Translations under genes and position numbers: made by a program | Assembly (NCBI RefSeq): GCF_900312745.1 | Contig: NZ_OMPD01000014.1 | Location: 1,550,001-1,614,000 of the forward strand | Direction: 5' to 3' | DNA length: 64,000 nt | DNA from: Aquimarina sp. AU58 | Lineage (GTDB): Bacteria; Bacteroidota; Bacteroidia; Flavobacteriales; Flavobacteriaceae | In this document: one piece after another, positions 16,902 to 27,044 of the stretch | How positions within the stretch are numbered: position 1 is the stretch's first letter | How the letters are laid out: the number at the start of each line of letters is the position of its first letter | The notes under the pieces: model-generated | Seen by the model: the letters and a program-made list of their open reading frames with translations, nothing else | What the model was told of the DNA's origin: nothing | Databases searched by the model: none

Positions 16902-18179
16902 TTGGAAAATAGAGATCACATAGATCATACATTAAACCATCTTTTTAGACAAGAATCTGGAAAGATGGTTGCTGTATTGATTAAAATATTCGGTACCGAA
17001 AATATAGAATTAGCAGAAGATGTAGTACAGGATGCTCTGGTTAAAGCCCTAGAAACCTGGAAATTTAGAGGGATGCCGGATAATCCGAGAGCATGGTTAT
17101 ATCGCACGGCTAAAAATAAAGCTATAGATATTATCAGGCGTAATAAGCATAGTAGTATTATTGATTTTTCTGATCCCGAAAAACAACTACTAACTTCTGG
17201 GTATACGCTAACTTCTACAATGGATACCTACTGGCAGGAGCAACATATAAAAGATGATTTTCTGGGAATGATGTATGCATGCTGTCACCCCGATATCTCC
17301 CAAGAAAATCAAATTACATTTATTCTGAAAGCATTATGTGGATTTAGCACTAAAGAAGTTGCAAGGTCTTTTCTTACCAGTGAAGATACTATTTCTAAGA
17401 GATTGTATAGAACCAAAGAATATTTCAGAAAACGTAAGATACGTCCTGTAATTCCTACTATTAATGAAATTAATCTTAGAACCAAAACAGTACTTAGTGC
17501 AATCTACCTCATGTTTAATGAAGGATATAATTCTACTCATGCCGATCAATTGATTCGCAAAGATCTGATTAGTCAAGCAATGTTTTTATGTCGATCCCTT
17601 TTATCCGAGAAACGTACACAGTTACCCAAGGTTTATGCTTTGATGGGATTAATGTGTTTTCATGCCTCCAGAATTAATAGTAGACTAACAGAAGAAGGGA
17701 GGCTTATTTTGCTTTCTAAACAGGATCGTACAACATGGAATGCAGAATTAATACGATCTGGAGAACAGTATCTAAATAAAGCTGCTTTTGGAGGCGAACT
17801 CTCAACATATCACCTAGAAGCCGCTATAGCATATCAGCATTGCTGTGCAAAGCAATATGCAGATACAAACTGGAAAATGATACTAGAGTATTATGAACTC
17901 TTATTAAAGATTGCTAATGATCCTATCGTTTTTTTAAATCGATGCCTGGTTATTCTAGAACTTAAAGGCCCAAAAGAAGCAATAGCAGCACTCGGAAGTG
18001 TAAAGAACGACAAGTTACTAGAAAAATACTACCTATATCATGCAACTTTAGGCGAAATCTACCAACGATTAGAAGATAATAGCAGAGCTACAACATACTA
18101 CCAAAAAGCAATACAACTTACCCAGTCCAAACAAGAAAGACAGTTTCTAAAAGATAAAATTGCTCGTATATCAAATTGA
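16902..18179 (+). CDS. ECF42-type RNA polymerase sigma factor with DUF6596/TPR C-terminus
   Basis: 425 residues from the TTG at 16902, five bases after the YciI stop; the ATG at 16857 lies inside the YciI gene and is rejected. Sigma region 2 (IFGTENIELAEDVVQDALVKAL, then NPRAWLYRTAKNKAIDIIRR) and region 4 (KALCGFSTKEVARSFLTSEDTISKRLYRTKE) are clear. A long C-terminal part of DUF6596 type (SAIYLMFNEGY, LIRKDLISQAMFLCRSLL) and TPR helices follows. In ECF42 factors this C-terminus replaces an anti-sigma and is needed for activity. Partner YciI/DGPF genes directly upstream match the known context. Confidence 0.92.
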   Translation: MENRDHIDHTLNHLFRQESGKMVAVLIKIFGTENIELAEDVVQDALVKALETWKFRGMPDNPRAWLYRTAKNKAIDIIRRNKHSSIIDFSDPEKQLLTSGYTLTSTMDTYWQEQHIKDDFLGMMYACCHPDISQENQITFILKALCGFSTKEVARSFLTSEDTISKRLYRTKEYFRKRKIRPVIPTINEINLRTKTVLSAIYLMFNEGYNSTHADQLIRKDLISQAMFLCRSLLSEKRTQLPKVYALMGLMCFHASRINSRLTEEGRLILLSKQDRTTWNAELIRSGEQYLNKAAFGGELSTYHLEAAIAYQHCCAKQYADTNWKMILEYYELLLKIANDPIVFLNRCLVILELKGPKEAIAALGSVKNDKLLEKYYLYHATLGEIYQRLEDNSRATTYYQKAIQLTQSKQERQFLKDKIARISN

Positions 18180-18545
18180 AAATCGGTTATAATAACGATG
18201 TTTCAGAAAATCTTTTTACCTTTTCAGAATAAATGCCTTTTATTCTGTAACTCTATGCGAAATAAATAATATTTTTCACGGGAAACAGTGTTCTATAAAT
18301 TGCACGTATTATAGATATTTGTTTATTATTCAAACTGTGTATACTATAGATTTAGTTTTGAAAAACTAAACAGGATAAAAATAAATTTTGAAAAGAAACA
18401 GGTTTTAATTTATTATAGTGAGTAGTATGTACTCTTAGAAGTAATGATATAGTGTTAAATGTAACCTTATTATATTTTGTAGTATCTTAATTTATAAGCG
18501 TTTTGAGGAATATTTAGCATTAGGTAAATATAAGAATATTGTAAT
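18180..18545. other. 366-bp intergenic region
   Basis: AT-rich with no gene. One hairpin, TTTAGTTTT (18351-18359) with AAAACTAAA (18362-18370), has a two-base loop and no T-run. The promoter of the DUF2339 gene should be here but no clear consensus was found. Confidence 0.35.
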
Positions 18546-20933
18546 ATGGGAAACAACCAAGATCAGATACATCAGCTTTTGGAAAAGCTTGAAATCCTAC
18601 TGAAAAGACAACAAGATTTCTCGACTCAAATACAAGGCCTTAAAGATGAGATATATAAGCTAAAAACAACATCGACCAACCAACCTGATATAAAAACAGA
18701 AAATCCAACTCCTGTTTCACCTATAGCCGAAGTTACAAAAGAAAGTGTCAAAGAACCATCCTCTTCGGTTAAGCCAGAGGCAGTGCAACCAGCATTAGTA
18801 AAAGAAGAACAGCCTGTTATTACCAAAACAAGTATACCAAAAAAGAAATCTAACCTTGAAAAATTTATTGGAGAAAACTTAATCAATAAAATAGGTATTG
18901 TGATTATTATCATTGGTGTTGCTATTGGAGCAAAGTATACCATAGAAAATGATCTAATAGGACCATTAACCAGAATTATACTCGGGTATTTAACAGGATT
19001 AGGGCTTTTAGGAATTGGAATGAAACTAAAGAAAAAATATAAAAACTTTAGTGCCGTATTGGTTAGTGGTGCCATGGCTATTTTATATTTTATTACCTTT
19101 TTAGCATACGACTTATACGGCCTGATTCCGCAGACTTTGACATTTATTCTTATGCTATTATTTACGGCATTTACCGTTTTTGCAGCAATACAATATAATA
19201 AGCAAATTATAGCTCATATAGGACTCGTAGGAGCCTATGCAGTTCCTTTTTTATTAAGTGACGGATCGGGTAGAGTAGTAATTCTGTTTAGTTATATGGC
19301 GATTATTAATATAGGTATTCTTATTATTGCTATCAAAAAATACTGGAAACCCCTTTACTTTTCGTCTTTTTTGCTTACCTGGATCATTTTTATGTCATGG
19401 TATGGCGATAAATACACAATAGAAGAACATTTTACCCTTGGTTTTATATTTCTTACTGTCTTTTTTATCACATTCTATCTTATGTTTTTGGTATACAAAC
19501 TCAGAAAAAAAGAAAGCTTTAAAACCATTGATGTAATTCTACAATTATCTAATTCATTTATCTTTTATGGTATTGGATTTTCGATGTTAAACAATCACGA
19601 ATACGGTAAGGATTTATTAGGTGTATTTACATTGGCGAATGCAGTAATTCATTTTGTAGTAAGTGTTATTGTGTATAGATTAAAACTGGCTGATCGCAAC
19701 CTGTTTTATTTTGTATCTGGTATGGTTTTGATTTTTATTACGATTGCATTTCCTGTACAACTAGATGGAAATTGGGTTACACTACTATGGGCAGGAGAAG
19801 CAGCATTGTTATTTTGGATTGGGAGAACCAAAAAAGTACCGATATACGAAATCCTCTCGTATCCGCTGTGGGCCTTAACTTTTTTTAGCCTTTTGCATGA
19901 TTGGGTCGTGGTATACTATAGATATAGCCCAACACTACCAGAAACCAGGCTAATACCAGTGTTTAATATTTATCTTATGACATCAATATTGTGTATTGTG
20001 TCTTTTGCATTTATCTATATCACACATCGTAAAGAGAAACTATCTTTCCCCTGGCCAAAGCAACCCTGGTTGTATACAATGCTTACCATAGGTTTAGCAT
20101 TACTATTGGTATGTACTACCTACTTTACATTTTGGATAGAGATCGATAGTTATTGGAATCAGGTTTATCAAGATATAGATCACCATTACATTTCCCAAAA
20201 TATCGATAGTACAGAACAGTATACAGTTTTATCAGATACTAGAAATTTTAGAGCTATTTGGCTCATTAATTATAGTTTGTTGTTCTTGGTTATTTTGTCT
20301 TTTGTGAATATCCAAAAAATTAAAAATAATGTCTTGGGGTATATCACTCTTAGTTTTATGTTGTTAGCTCTTTTTGTGTTTTTGACCAGAGGATTGTATT
20401 TGCTAAGTGAGTTTAGAGACAGTTATTTAGAATTAAAAGGAACAGAATTTAGTGTAGCAGCTTTTTCTCATATAGGTATACGATATATTTCTTTTGGATT
20501 TGTAGCAGGTTTGCTATTTACTTTTTATAAGTATGTACGGCAAAAATTTCTGGGTAGAACCTTTAAGATTGCTTTTGAAATTATACTACATTGTACATTA
20601 ATCTGGATAGTGAGTAGCGAATTAATACATTGGTTAGACTTGTCGGGGTATACAGAAACATATAAGCTTGGATTAAGTATTTTATGGGGTGTTTATGCGT
20701 TATTGCTCATTGTTTTAGGAATATGGAAACGAAAGAAATATTTACGTGTCTTAGCAATTATAGTATTCGGAATTACACTTATAAAGTTATTCTTTTACGA
20801 TATTTCACATATGGAAACTATTGCAAAGACTATTGTATTCTTAGCTTTAGGAGTGCTTCTTTTGATTATTTCATTTTTATACAATAAATACAAACATATT
20901 ATTGCAGATGAAACAAATAGAAACAAACCTTAA
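18546..20933 (+). CDS. DUF2339 polytopic membrane protein
   Basis: 795 residues. The first 110 residues are cytoplasmic: a coiled coil (residues 5-45) and a Pro/Thr/Glu-rich linker, then KSNLEKFIGENLINKIGIVIIIIGVAIG, the signature entry of DUF2339. More than twenty hydrophobic helices fill the rest. The family is found across Gram-negative bacteria and is of unknown function; a role in cell-envelope or polysaccharide handling has been suggested only from context. It is followed by a DUF3999 gene, its usual partner. Confidence 0.88.
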   Translation: MGNNQDQIHQLLEKLEILLKRQQDFSTQIQGLKDEIYKLKTTSTNQPDIKTENPTPVSPIAEVTKESVKEPSSSVKPEAVQPALVKEEQPVITKTSIPKKKSNLEKFIGENLINKIGIVIIIIGVAIGAKYTIENDLIGPLTRIILGYLTGLGLLGIGMKLKKKYKNFSAVLVSGAMAILYFITFLAYDLYGLIPQTLTFILMLLFTAFTVFAAIQYNKQIIAHIGLVGAYAVPFLLSDGSGRVVILFSYMAIINIGILIIAIKKYWKPLYFSSFLLTWIIFMSWYGDKYTIEEHFTLGFIFLTVFFITFYLMFLVYKLRKKESFKTIDVILQLSNSFIFYGIGFSMLNNHEYGKDLLGVFTLANAVIHFVVSVIVYRLKLADRNLFYFVSGMVLIFITIAFPVQLDGNWVTLLWAGEAALLFWIGRTKKVPIYEILSYPLWALTFFSLLHDWVVVYYRYSPTLPETRLIPVFNIYLMTSILCIVSFAFIYITHRKEKLSFPWPKQPWLYTMLTIGLALLLVCTTYFTFWIEIDSYWNQVYQDIDHHYISQNIDSTEQYTVLSDTRNFRAIWLINYSLLFLVILSFVNIQKIKNNVLGYITLSFMLLALFVFLTRGLYLLSEFRDSYLELKGTEFSVAAFSHIGIRYISFGFVAGLLFTFYKYVRQKFLGRTFKIAFEIILHCTLIWIVSSELIHWLDLSGYTETYKLGLSILWGVYALLLIVLGIWKRKKYLRVLAIIVFGITLIKLFFYDISHMETIAKTIVFLALGVLLLIISFLYNKYKHIIADETNRNKP

Positions 20934-21029
20934 AAATTTCTTTATAAAGGATATGTTTAAAACCTGTAAAGTGAGAGTGTCATAATTATATGTGCTCTTA
21001 ATTCTAGATAATTAAAAAGGTGTAAACTC

Positions 21030-22259
21030 ATGAAAAAGAAAATTATAATGTTTCTGGTACTATTGATTAGTTTTGGGGCTTATGCCCAGATGGACCAATA
21101 TGCTTATAGAAGTATCTTACCAGAGATAACAGACACCTGGCATGCTATTAGTCTACCCGATGAAATATTTAGTAAAGTTTCGCCAAATCTATCTGATATC
21201 AGAGTTTTTGGGATCACAAATAAGAAAGATACAATAGAAGCTCCTTATCTTTTACGATTAAAAACCGAAAAAAAATCCTTTACCAAAATACCTTTTACCA
21301 TCTTAAATACCTCATTTAATGAAAAAGGAACATATATTACATTAGAAATCCCAACTAAGCAACCAATTAATCAGATTCATTTGGATTTTGAGCAATCTAA
21401 TTTTGATTGGTTAATTACCTTAGAAGGGACTCAAGACCGTAAAGAATGGTATACCATAAAAGAAGACTATCGTATACTTTCTATAAAAAATGAACTTACA
21501 GATTATCAATTCACTACAGTACGATTTCCTAATGCGCAGTACCACTATTTCAGGATACTGATAAAAAGTACTAAAAAACCAGTTTTACAATCGGCTAATG
21601 TAACCAGATATGAAATTAAAAAGGCAAATTACAGGGAATATGGCATAGAAAAGCTAAATATTCAGAATCCTAAGGGGACCAAAAAAACTATTATCGATGT
21701 AAGTCTTAAAACTCCAGTTCCCGTAAGTTATATTGGTGTCCAAGTACAAGAAACTTTTGATTATTATCGTCCTATATCTATTCGATATGTAACAGATAGT
21801 ATACAGACTCAGAAAGGCAGTTGGAAACCTAGATATAGAGAGCTTAGTTCGGGAGTACTTAATTCTATAGAAGATAATGTATTTACCAATACGAGTACAA
21901 TTGCTCAGAAATTTAGAATGGTGATTGATAATCATGACAATCAACCTCTAAAAATTAATAAAGTAATTGTTAAAGGATATCAACACGAACTTGTTACACG
22001 TTTTACGAATCCGGGAACATATTATTTGGTTTATGGAAATGATAAAATGAAAAAACCTTCTTATGATCTTAATTATGTATCTGCCAAGATCCCAGATGAG
22101 ATGACAACACTATCACCAGAAACACAGTCGACTATTGGTCACGAAGAATCTTCTGTAACAAAGCCTTTATTTGCTAATAAAATTTGGCTATGGGGTATAA
22201 TGGGTATTGTGATCCTGTTGTTAGGAGGATTTACATTATCTATGATGAAGAAAAAATAA
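21030..22259 (+). CDS. DUF3999 exported protein with C-terminal membrane anchor
   Basis: 409 residues. A signal peptide ends near AYAQ (residue 20). The mature part is a beta-rich ectodomain starting YRSILPEITDTWHAISLPDEIF, characteristic of DUF3999, with discoidin-like segments (NFDWLITLEGTQDRKEWYTI). One transmembrane helix (IWLWGIMGIVILLLGGFTL) and a Lys-rich tail end the protein, so it is anchored in the inner membrane facing the periplasm. It sits 96 bases after DUF2339, with which it is habitually paired. Confidence 0.85.
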   Translation: MKKKIIMFLVLLISFGAYAQMDQYAYRSILPEITDTWHAISLPDEIFSKVSPNLSDIRVFGITNKKDTIEAPYLLRLKTEKKSFTKIPFTILNTSFNEKGTYITLEIPTKQPINQIHLDFEQSNFDWLITLEGTQDRKEWYTIKEDYRILSIKNELTDYQFTTVRFPNAQYHYFRILIKSTKKPVLQSANVTRYEIKKANYREYGIEKLNIQNPKGTKKTIIDVSLKTPVPVSYIGVQVQETFDYYRPISIRYVTDSIQTQKGSWKPRYRELSSGVLNSIEDNVFTNTSTIAQKFRMVIDNHDNQPLKINKVIVKGYQHELVTRFTNPGTYYLVYGNDKMKKPSYDLNYVSAKIPDEMTTLSPETQSTIGHEESSVTKPLFANKIWLWGIMGIVILLLGGFTLSMMKKK

Positions 22260-22673
22260 AAAGCATATTTTTTTCTGCAGAATGATAAGAAAAACCTATG
22301 AAAAACACTTCATTTGGGTTTATGTGATTTATACTTTTATTTTTTTTGAGTATTGATATAGTATACAGTACTTTATTAGGAGAAAAAAACTGAATACTGT
22401 TGAGGAAAACCGTAAATAACTATAGAAATAATTACTTAGGTTAGCAGTATTACACATATGATAATAAAGTTTTTAATCATACCGAATAGAGTCTTGATTA
22501 ATGATAAGTTTCATAGTTAGAGAATTAATATCCTGTGTGGATATGTCTTAGTGTAATACAGAATCAGAAAATGAATAAGAAATAAATAAAAACTCTACAT
22601 CTTACCTGTTATGGTGAGATTACGTCCAATATAATAAGCTCCAGCTTAAGGACTCCAAAAAGAAAACTTGTAA
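22260..22673. other. 414-bp intergenic region, nothing recognised
   Basis: AT-rich, stops in all frames, no clear terminator or consensus promoter. It separates DUF3999 from an orphan gene. Confidence 0.4.
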
Positions 22674-23150
22674 ATGAAAATTGAATTACTATCTATTTTT
22701 GATGGATTATTTAGTGTAAACACTAAAGAAAAGAAGCAAGAAACGAGTGCTTCCAAAATTTTTATGACCGATACACATACTAATTCTGGTAGAACCTTGA
22801 TGATCGAAGAAGAAGACTATGCAGTTTGGGCTTATCTCCTGAGCACAGATAAAGAAGATATTGATTTTGATGGCTTTCTATGTGCAGTAATTGATCCAAG
22901 ATTTTCTGATGTAAAATTGTATAAGAACATTCGGGAAAGAAGAGATGCACCATTACCAGCCTTATATGCTAATCGATATAGTTATGTTAAAAATCTTAAA
23001 AAGAAAGATATAAAAATACATTGGCAAGAAGAATATGTAACCATATTCATAAAGAAAAAAGCATATCTTGTTATGGATCTAAATGCCAGAACCAGCTATT
23101 CAAAAGGGTTAGCGAATGATTGTGACTACGGAAAACAACTAAAAAGCTAA
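22674..23150 (+). CDS. Hypothetical protein, 158 residues
   Basis: I do not recognise a family. The protein has no signal peptide; the N-terminus is short and polar after IELLSIFDGLFSVNT, and the middle has SGRTLMIEEEDYAVWAYLLS and DFDGFLCAVIDPRF. Charge is balanced with a basic patch (KNLKKKDIKIHWQEE). It stands alone between two long non-coding stretches on the plus strand. Normal codon use for the region and absence of stops over 158 codons support a real gene. Confidence 0.6.
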   Translation: MKIELLSIFDGLFSVNTKEKKQETSASKIFMTDTHTNSGRTLMIEEEDYAVWAYLLSTDKEDIDFDGFLCAVIDPRFSDVKLYKNIRERRDAPLPALYANRYSYVKNLKKKDIKIHWQEEYVTIFIKKKAYLVMDLNARTSYSKGLANDCDYGKQLKS

Positions 23151-23401
23151 GCAGGATATAACCCATTACCTTCTCTAAACAACATCTATTTCTCGATGAA
23201 ATACAAATATTTAGCTTTTGACAGAATGTCGAGATAGATATTTAATATAGAGGTATGATCTTACCGTTCAGCAAAAATATTTAACTATAAGAGTATGATT
23301 GTGTTACCTTGATGCATAGAACAGAATTAGTGACTGTTAATAGGAGTCAGTTAGTTTCATCAGGTAATTGATTCTTTTTGCTAGTTAAAAATCAAAAAAC
23401 A

Positions 23402-24313
23402 ATGAACAGAAACATCGTGCTTATAATTAGCCTTTTAACTATAAGTCATATATTTTCTCAACAAATACCAGATACAACCTATAGTCCCGAGATAATAACA
23501 AAAATGTATCCTAAAAAATCAGGCACTACAATATATATAGATCAGGGACATCGTAATTTTCATACAAAGAATAATAGGTTTTTGCCTTTTGCAAAATTAG
23601 TATCAGAAGATGGGTATAAAGTCGATGGTTTTGATGGGAAATTTAAAAAAGAGAAGCTAAAAGATCTTAAGATATTGGTGATCTCTAATGCGTTATCAGA
23701 AAATAGCAGACCTCCTTTTGTTGCTCCCACAGAGAGTGCTTTTTCGACAAGTGAAATAAATAATGTAAAAGAATGGGTTAAAAACGGAGGCTCTCTTTTT
23801 TTGATCGCAGATCATATGCCTTTTGCTGGGGCCTCTGCAAATCTTGCAAAAGCTTTTGGTTTTACATTTTATGACAGCTTTGTAATGGATGCCGATGATA
23901 AAGGAATTTTTGACTTTTCTCGAAAAAATGAAATGCTCGGTAATCATCTAATAACAAATGGAAGAAATCATCAGGAACGAGTACACAAAATAAGAACCTT
24001 TACAGGGCAAGGGTTTAAAACACCAAAAAAAGCTTCTTCTATTTTAAATTTAAAAAAAGAATATACCGTCTTTATAACAGATACTATGTGGGTTTTTAAT
24101 GAAAAAACTCCAAGAATTTCTGCAGAAAATTTATCTCAGGGAGCTGTCTTAGAATATGGAAAAGGCAGAATAGCGGTATTTGGAGAAGCAGCCATGTTCA
24201 CGGCTCAAATTGCGGGTAGAGATAGGGTTAAGGTCGGGATGAATTCTGCAGAAGCAGCAGAAAACTACCAGCTGTTACTTAATCTAATACATTGGTTAGA
24301 TAGGGTGTATTAA
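23402..24313 (+). CDS. Exported DUF4350-like protein (GATase1-like fold)
   Basis: 303 residues from the ATG at 23402, which places the signal peptide (IVLIISLLTISHIFSQ) at the N-terminus. The body shows YIDQGHRNFHT, then LKILVISNAL, VKEWVKNGGSLFLIADHMPF and the final GKGRIAVFGEAAMFTAQ and NLIHWL, the pattern of DUF4350/GldG-type class-I amidotransferase-like domains that bind but do not obviously cleave substrates. The catalytic Cys is not evident. Likely periplasmic. It begins a run of exported proteins up to 28840 with 48- to 52-base or shorter gaps. Confidence 0.65.
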   Translation: MNRNIVLIISLLTISHIFSQQIPDTTYSPEIITKMYPKKSGTTIYIDQGHRNFHTKNNRFLPFAKLVSEDGYKVDGFDGKFKKEKLKDLKILVISNALSENSRPPFVAPTESAFSTSEINNVKEWVKNGGSLFLIADHMPFAGASANLAKAFGFTFYDSFVMDADDKGIFDFSRKNEMLGNHLITNGRNHQERVHKIRTFTGQGFKTPKKASSILNLKKEYTVFITDTMWVFNEKTPRISAENLSQGAVLEYGKGRIAVFGEAAMFTAQIAGRDRVKVGMNSAEAAENYQLLLNLIHWLDRVY

Positions 24314-24364
24314 TCTAACGATATGAAGTGTCACTATGTAAAAAACACTAAAAAAGATATACTC

Positions 24365-25657
24365 ATGAAAAACACACAGCGAAACAACCTGTTTTTAATA
24401 ACTTCATTTTTGTTACTAACAGTATTGCATTTTCCTAAATCTAGTGCTCAGCACGCTACAACAGAACAATATTTTAGGCACATGAGATATAATCATGTAT
24501 CACCACATGTAAGAATTCAGGGAATCCACGAAATAAATCAGCAAGAAGCCCAACGTACGTCTCATTATGTTTTTAAATACAATGAGAAAAAACAATTGAT
24601 AGCGATTATTAATTATCATTATCACGACCAACGAAAACACCCCTTAGCAACAATAGGAGCCCATAGAACGGTTTTTGAGTACTCTGATGGTGAAGAGACT
24701 CGTACTTTTTTTGATAAGAAAGGAAAGCGAATGGTTAATGATCGTGAAGTCTTTAAAGAAATATACCAATATGATAAAAACGGATTCGTAAATGCACTTG
24801 ATTTTTATGATTTGAACGATGAACCTATGGAGTCTAATTGGAAAATTGCGAATTATCGATGGTCAAAAAACAAAAAAATAGTGATAGAAAAACGGTATGA
24901 TCTACAAAATAACCCTGTTAATATTTCACCATATTTTGAATTTGGGATAACAGGAATTTTATATAGAAAAGATGGATCTCCAAAAGCTAATTATAATCTT
25001 AATGAGAAATTAGAAATTCAAGAAAACTCAATAGGAGTGGCCTCTTATGAAGATACCTATGATGAATATGGAAATCATGTTAGGTATTCTTATCACAATG
25101 CAAAAGGAGAATTAACTAAAAACCAATGGAATTTTGCAGCCAACAACCAAGAGTTTGACGATAAGGGATATCTCATAAAAGGAGCAATGTTTGACGAAAA
25201 TAACGAACTAACGCACGAACGAGATTTTCCTTCTGTTACTCATATAAGAATGGCTAGCCCGGCAAGTAAAAAAGATAGCATAGAAATCAGCGAAAGGGCA
25301 TTAGGGTATTTAGTAGCACTACAGGAATTAAAACCTGATCTTATGAAAGAAGTGTTTCATAAAGATTTAGCTAAGAGAACAATGGGGTTTGATCGAGAAA
25401 AACAAAAAGAAATGATTAGAGAAACTAGCTATGAACAGATGGTAGAGTTTGCAAAATCATGGAACAAATCCGGAACCAGATTTCCTCCCAAACCAAGTAA
25501 TAAAATAAAGATATTAGATATCTATAATCGAATAGCTACAGTTAAATTGATTTCAGACAATTGGGTAGAATATTTACATTTAGTAAAAACAAATGACCAA
25601 TGGCAAATCATAAATTTACTTTGGCAACATAAGAATATAGATCGATATCCAAACTAA
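24365..25657 (+). CDS. Exported protein with C-terminal NTF2-like (lumazine-binding-type) domain
   Basis: 430 residues from ATG 24365, chosen because it starts the signal peptide ending SSAQ (about residue 29). Residues 60-300 carry repeated short motifs such as FEYSDGEETRTFFDKKGKRM, YQYDKNGFVNALDFYD and YDEYGNHVRYSYHNAKGEL, like wall-associated YD-type or WG-type beta repeats. Residues 310-430 (RALGYLVALQELKPDLMKEVFH, IATVKLISDNWVEYLHLVK, WQIINLLWQHK) match the lumazine-binding-like NTF2 fold. No enzyme activity is implied. Part of the run of secreted genes. Confidence 0.7.
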   Translation: MKNTQRNNLFLITSFLLLTVLHFPKSSAQHATTEQYFRHMRYNHVSPHVRIQGIHEINQQEAQRTSHYVFKYNEKKQLIAIINYHYHDQRKHPLATIGAHRTVFEYSDGEETRTFFDKKGKRMVNDREVFKEIYQYDKNGFVNALDFYDLNDEPMESNWKIANYRWSKNKKIVIEKRYDLQNNPVNISPYFEFGITGILYRKDGSPKANYNLNEKLEIQENSIGVASYEDTYDEYGNHVRYSYHNAKGELTKNQWNFAANNQEFDDKGYLIKGAMFDENNELTHERDFPSVTHIRMASPASKKDSIEISERALGYLVALQELKPDLMKEVFHKDLAKRTMGFDREKQKEMIRETSYEQMVEFAKSWNKSGTRFPPKPSNKIKILDIYNRIATVKLISDNWVEYLHLVKTNDQWQIINLLWQHKNIDRYPN

Positions 25658-25705
25658 AATAAATAAAAATAACACTTCAGATACATTATAATACAGATTA
25701 AAATA

Positions 25706-27028
25706 ATGAAAAGTAAAATATTAATATTCGTCCTAATTGCCTTAACTCCAATACTTCTATTAGCTCAATCAAATACCGATGTTATTAAAAGAGTACAGAA
25801 GCTTATGACAGAGAACTATGTTTTTCTGGATAAAGCAAAAGAAGTAAATCAACGTCTGGACGAATTGATGAAAGAAAAGTATTTTGATACTTTTAAAAAA
25901 CCAGGAGAGTTTGCAAAAGCGTTGACAAAAGAGATGCAAAAAATCACAAATGATAAACATCTAAATATTGCTCCTCCAAGACCTCGAAATAGTAGACCGA
26001 GTAATCCTTTAGGTTTCATTCCCATGCATCTGCAAAATATAGAACGTTTTAGAAGAGGAGGATTTGGAGAAGTTAATTTTTTTGAAGGAAATGTAGGTTA
26101 TGTTCATTTAAAAGGGTTTAGAGTTGAAGACACTATAAAAGTAGATCCTCTAATGAAGTATTTATCAACTGCCGATGCAATAATTATCGATTTGAGAGGA
26201 AATGGCGGTGGTAATGGTCCTGTTGGAGTTAATTTAAGTAGTTATTTTCTTCCCACAAATCTACCACTAACTGGCGTGTATACACGAAGAACAGATACTA
26301 TGGAAAACTATAATACTGTGCCTGTTAAAGGTATGCAAAGATTAGAGGTTCCTTTATTTATATTAACTAGCGGTAGAACTTTTTCTGCATCCGAAGCTTT
26401 TGCATATGATCTGCAAGCAAGAAAAAGAGCCACAGTTATAGGAGAGAACACTGGTGGTGGTGCACATCCTGTAAATTTTATGAGATTACCGCAAGGGTAT
26501 AGACTTATTGTTCCAATTGCTCGCTCGATCAACCCTGTAACAAATACAAATTGGGAAGGTGTTGGAGTGATCCCAGATGTTAAGTCTTCTGCCGATGATG
26601 CATTAGAAAAAGCTAAAGAAATAGCTAAAGCAAGTGCTGCAAAGTATAGAGAGAAACCCTTTAAACAACTTGAAAAGATTTTAGAAAAAAATGAGTTTAC
26701 AAAACAAGATGAAGAAACTGTTTGTGAACTTCTACAATTGATATTGAAAAGAGGTCATATGGAAAGTTTTATGGTTAACGATATGGGGTATAATTACCTG
26801 CGGGAAAAAAATATAAAAGCTGCTCTGGCAATTTTAAGAGCAGGGTCAATCCTTTTTCCTGATTTTCCCAATGCCCAAGATAGCTATGCCGAGGTTTTAG
26901 CGCAAAACGGACAAAATAAATTGGCATTAAAACATTATGAAGCAGCTGTAACTATTGCAAAACGTAAAAAAGATAAACAAACAGAATTATATGAGAAGAA
27001 CTTAACTAATTTTAAAGCTAAGATGTGA
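25706..27028 (+). CDS. S41-family peptidase (IRBP/tail-specific type) with TPR tail
   Basis: 440 residues with a signal peptide ending LLLAQ (residue 21). The IRBP-type N-terminal helix bundle (residues 25-85) leads to the S41 core: IDLRGNGGGN, then TSGRTFSASEAFAYDL with catalytic Ser around residue 227-229, ATVIGENTGGGAHP and GVGVIPDV. Residues 310-440 are helical with a tetratricopeptide-like segment (AALAILRAGSILFPDFPNAQDSYAEVLAQNG). The enzyme should cleave peptides in the periplasm or at the surface. It precedes a serine hydrolase gene by 16 bases. Confidence 0.88.
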   Translation: MKSKILIFVLIALTPILLLAQSNTDVIKRVQKLMTENYVFLDKAKEVNQRLDELMKEKYFDTFKKPGEFAKALTKEMQKITNDKHLNIAPPRPRNSRPSNPLGFIPMHLQNIERFRRGGFGEVNFFEGNVGYVHLKGFRVEDTIKVDPLMKYLSTADAIIIDLRGNGGGNGPVGVNLSSYFLPTNLPLTGVYTRRTDTMENYNTVPVKGMQRLEVPLFILTSGRTFSASEAFAYDLQARKRATVIGENTGGGAHPVNFMRLPQGYRLIVPIARSINPVTNTNWEGVGVIPDVKSSADDALEKAKEIAKASAAKYREKPFKQLEKILEKNEFTKQDEETVCELLQLILKRGHMESFMVNDMGYNYLREKNIKAALAILRAGSILFPDFPNAQDSYAEVLAQNGQNKLALKHYEAAVTIAKRKKDKQTELYEKNLTNFKAKM

Positions 27029-27044
27029 TTAATTACGATAAGCC

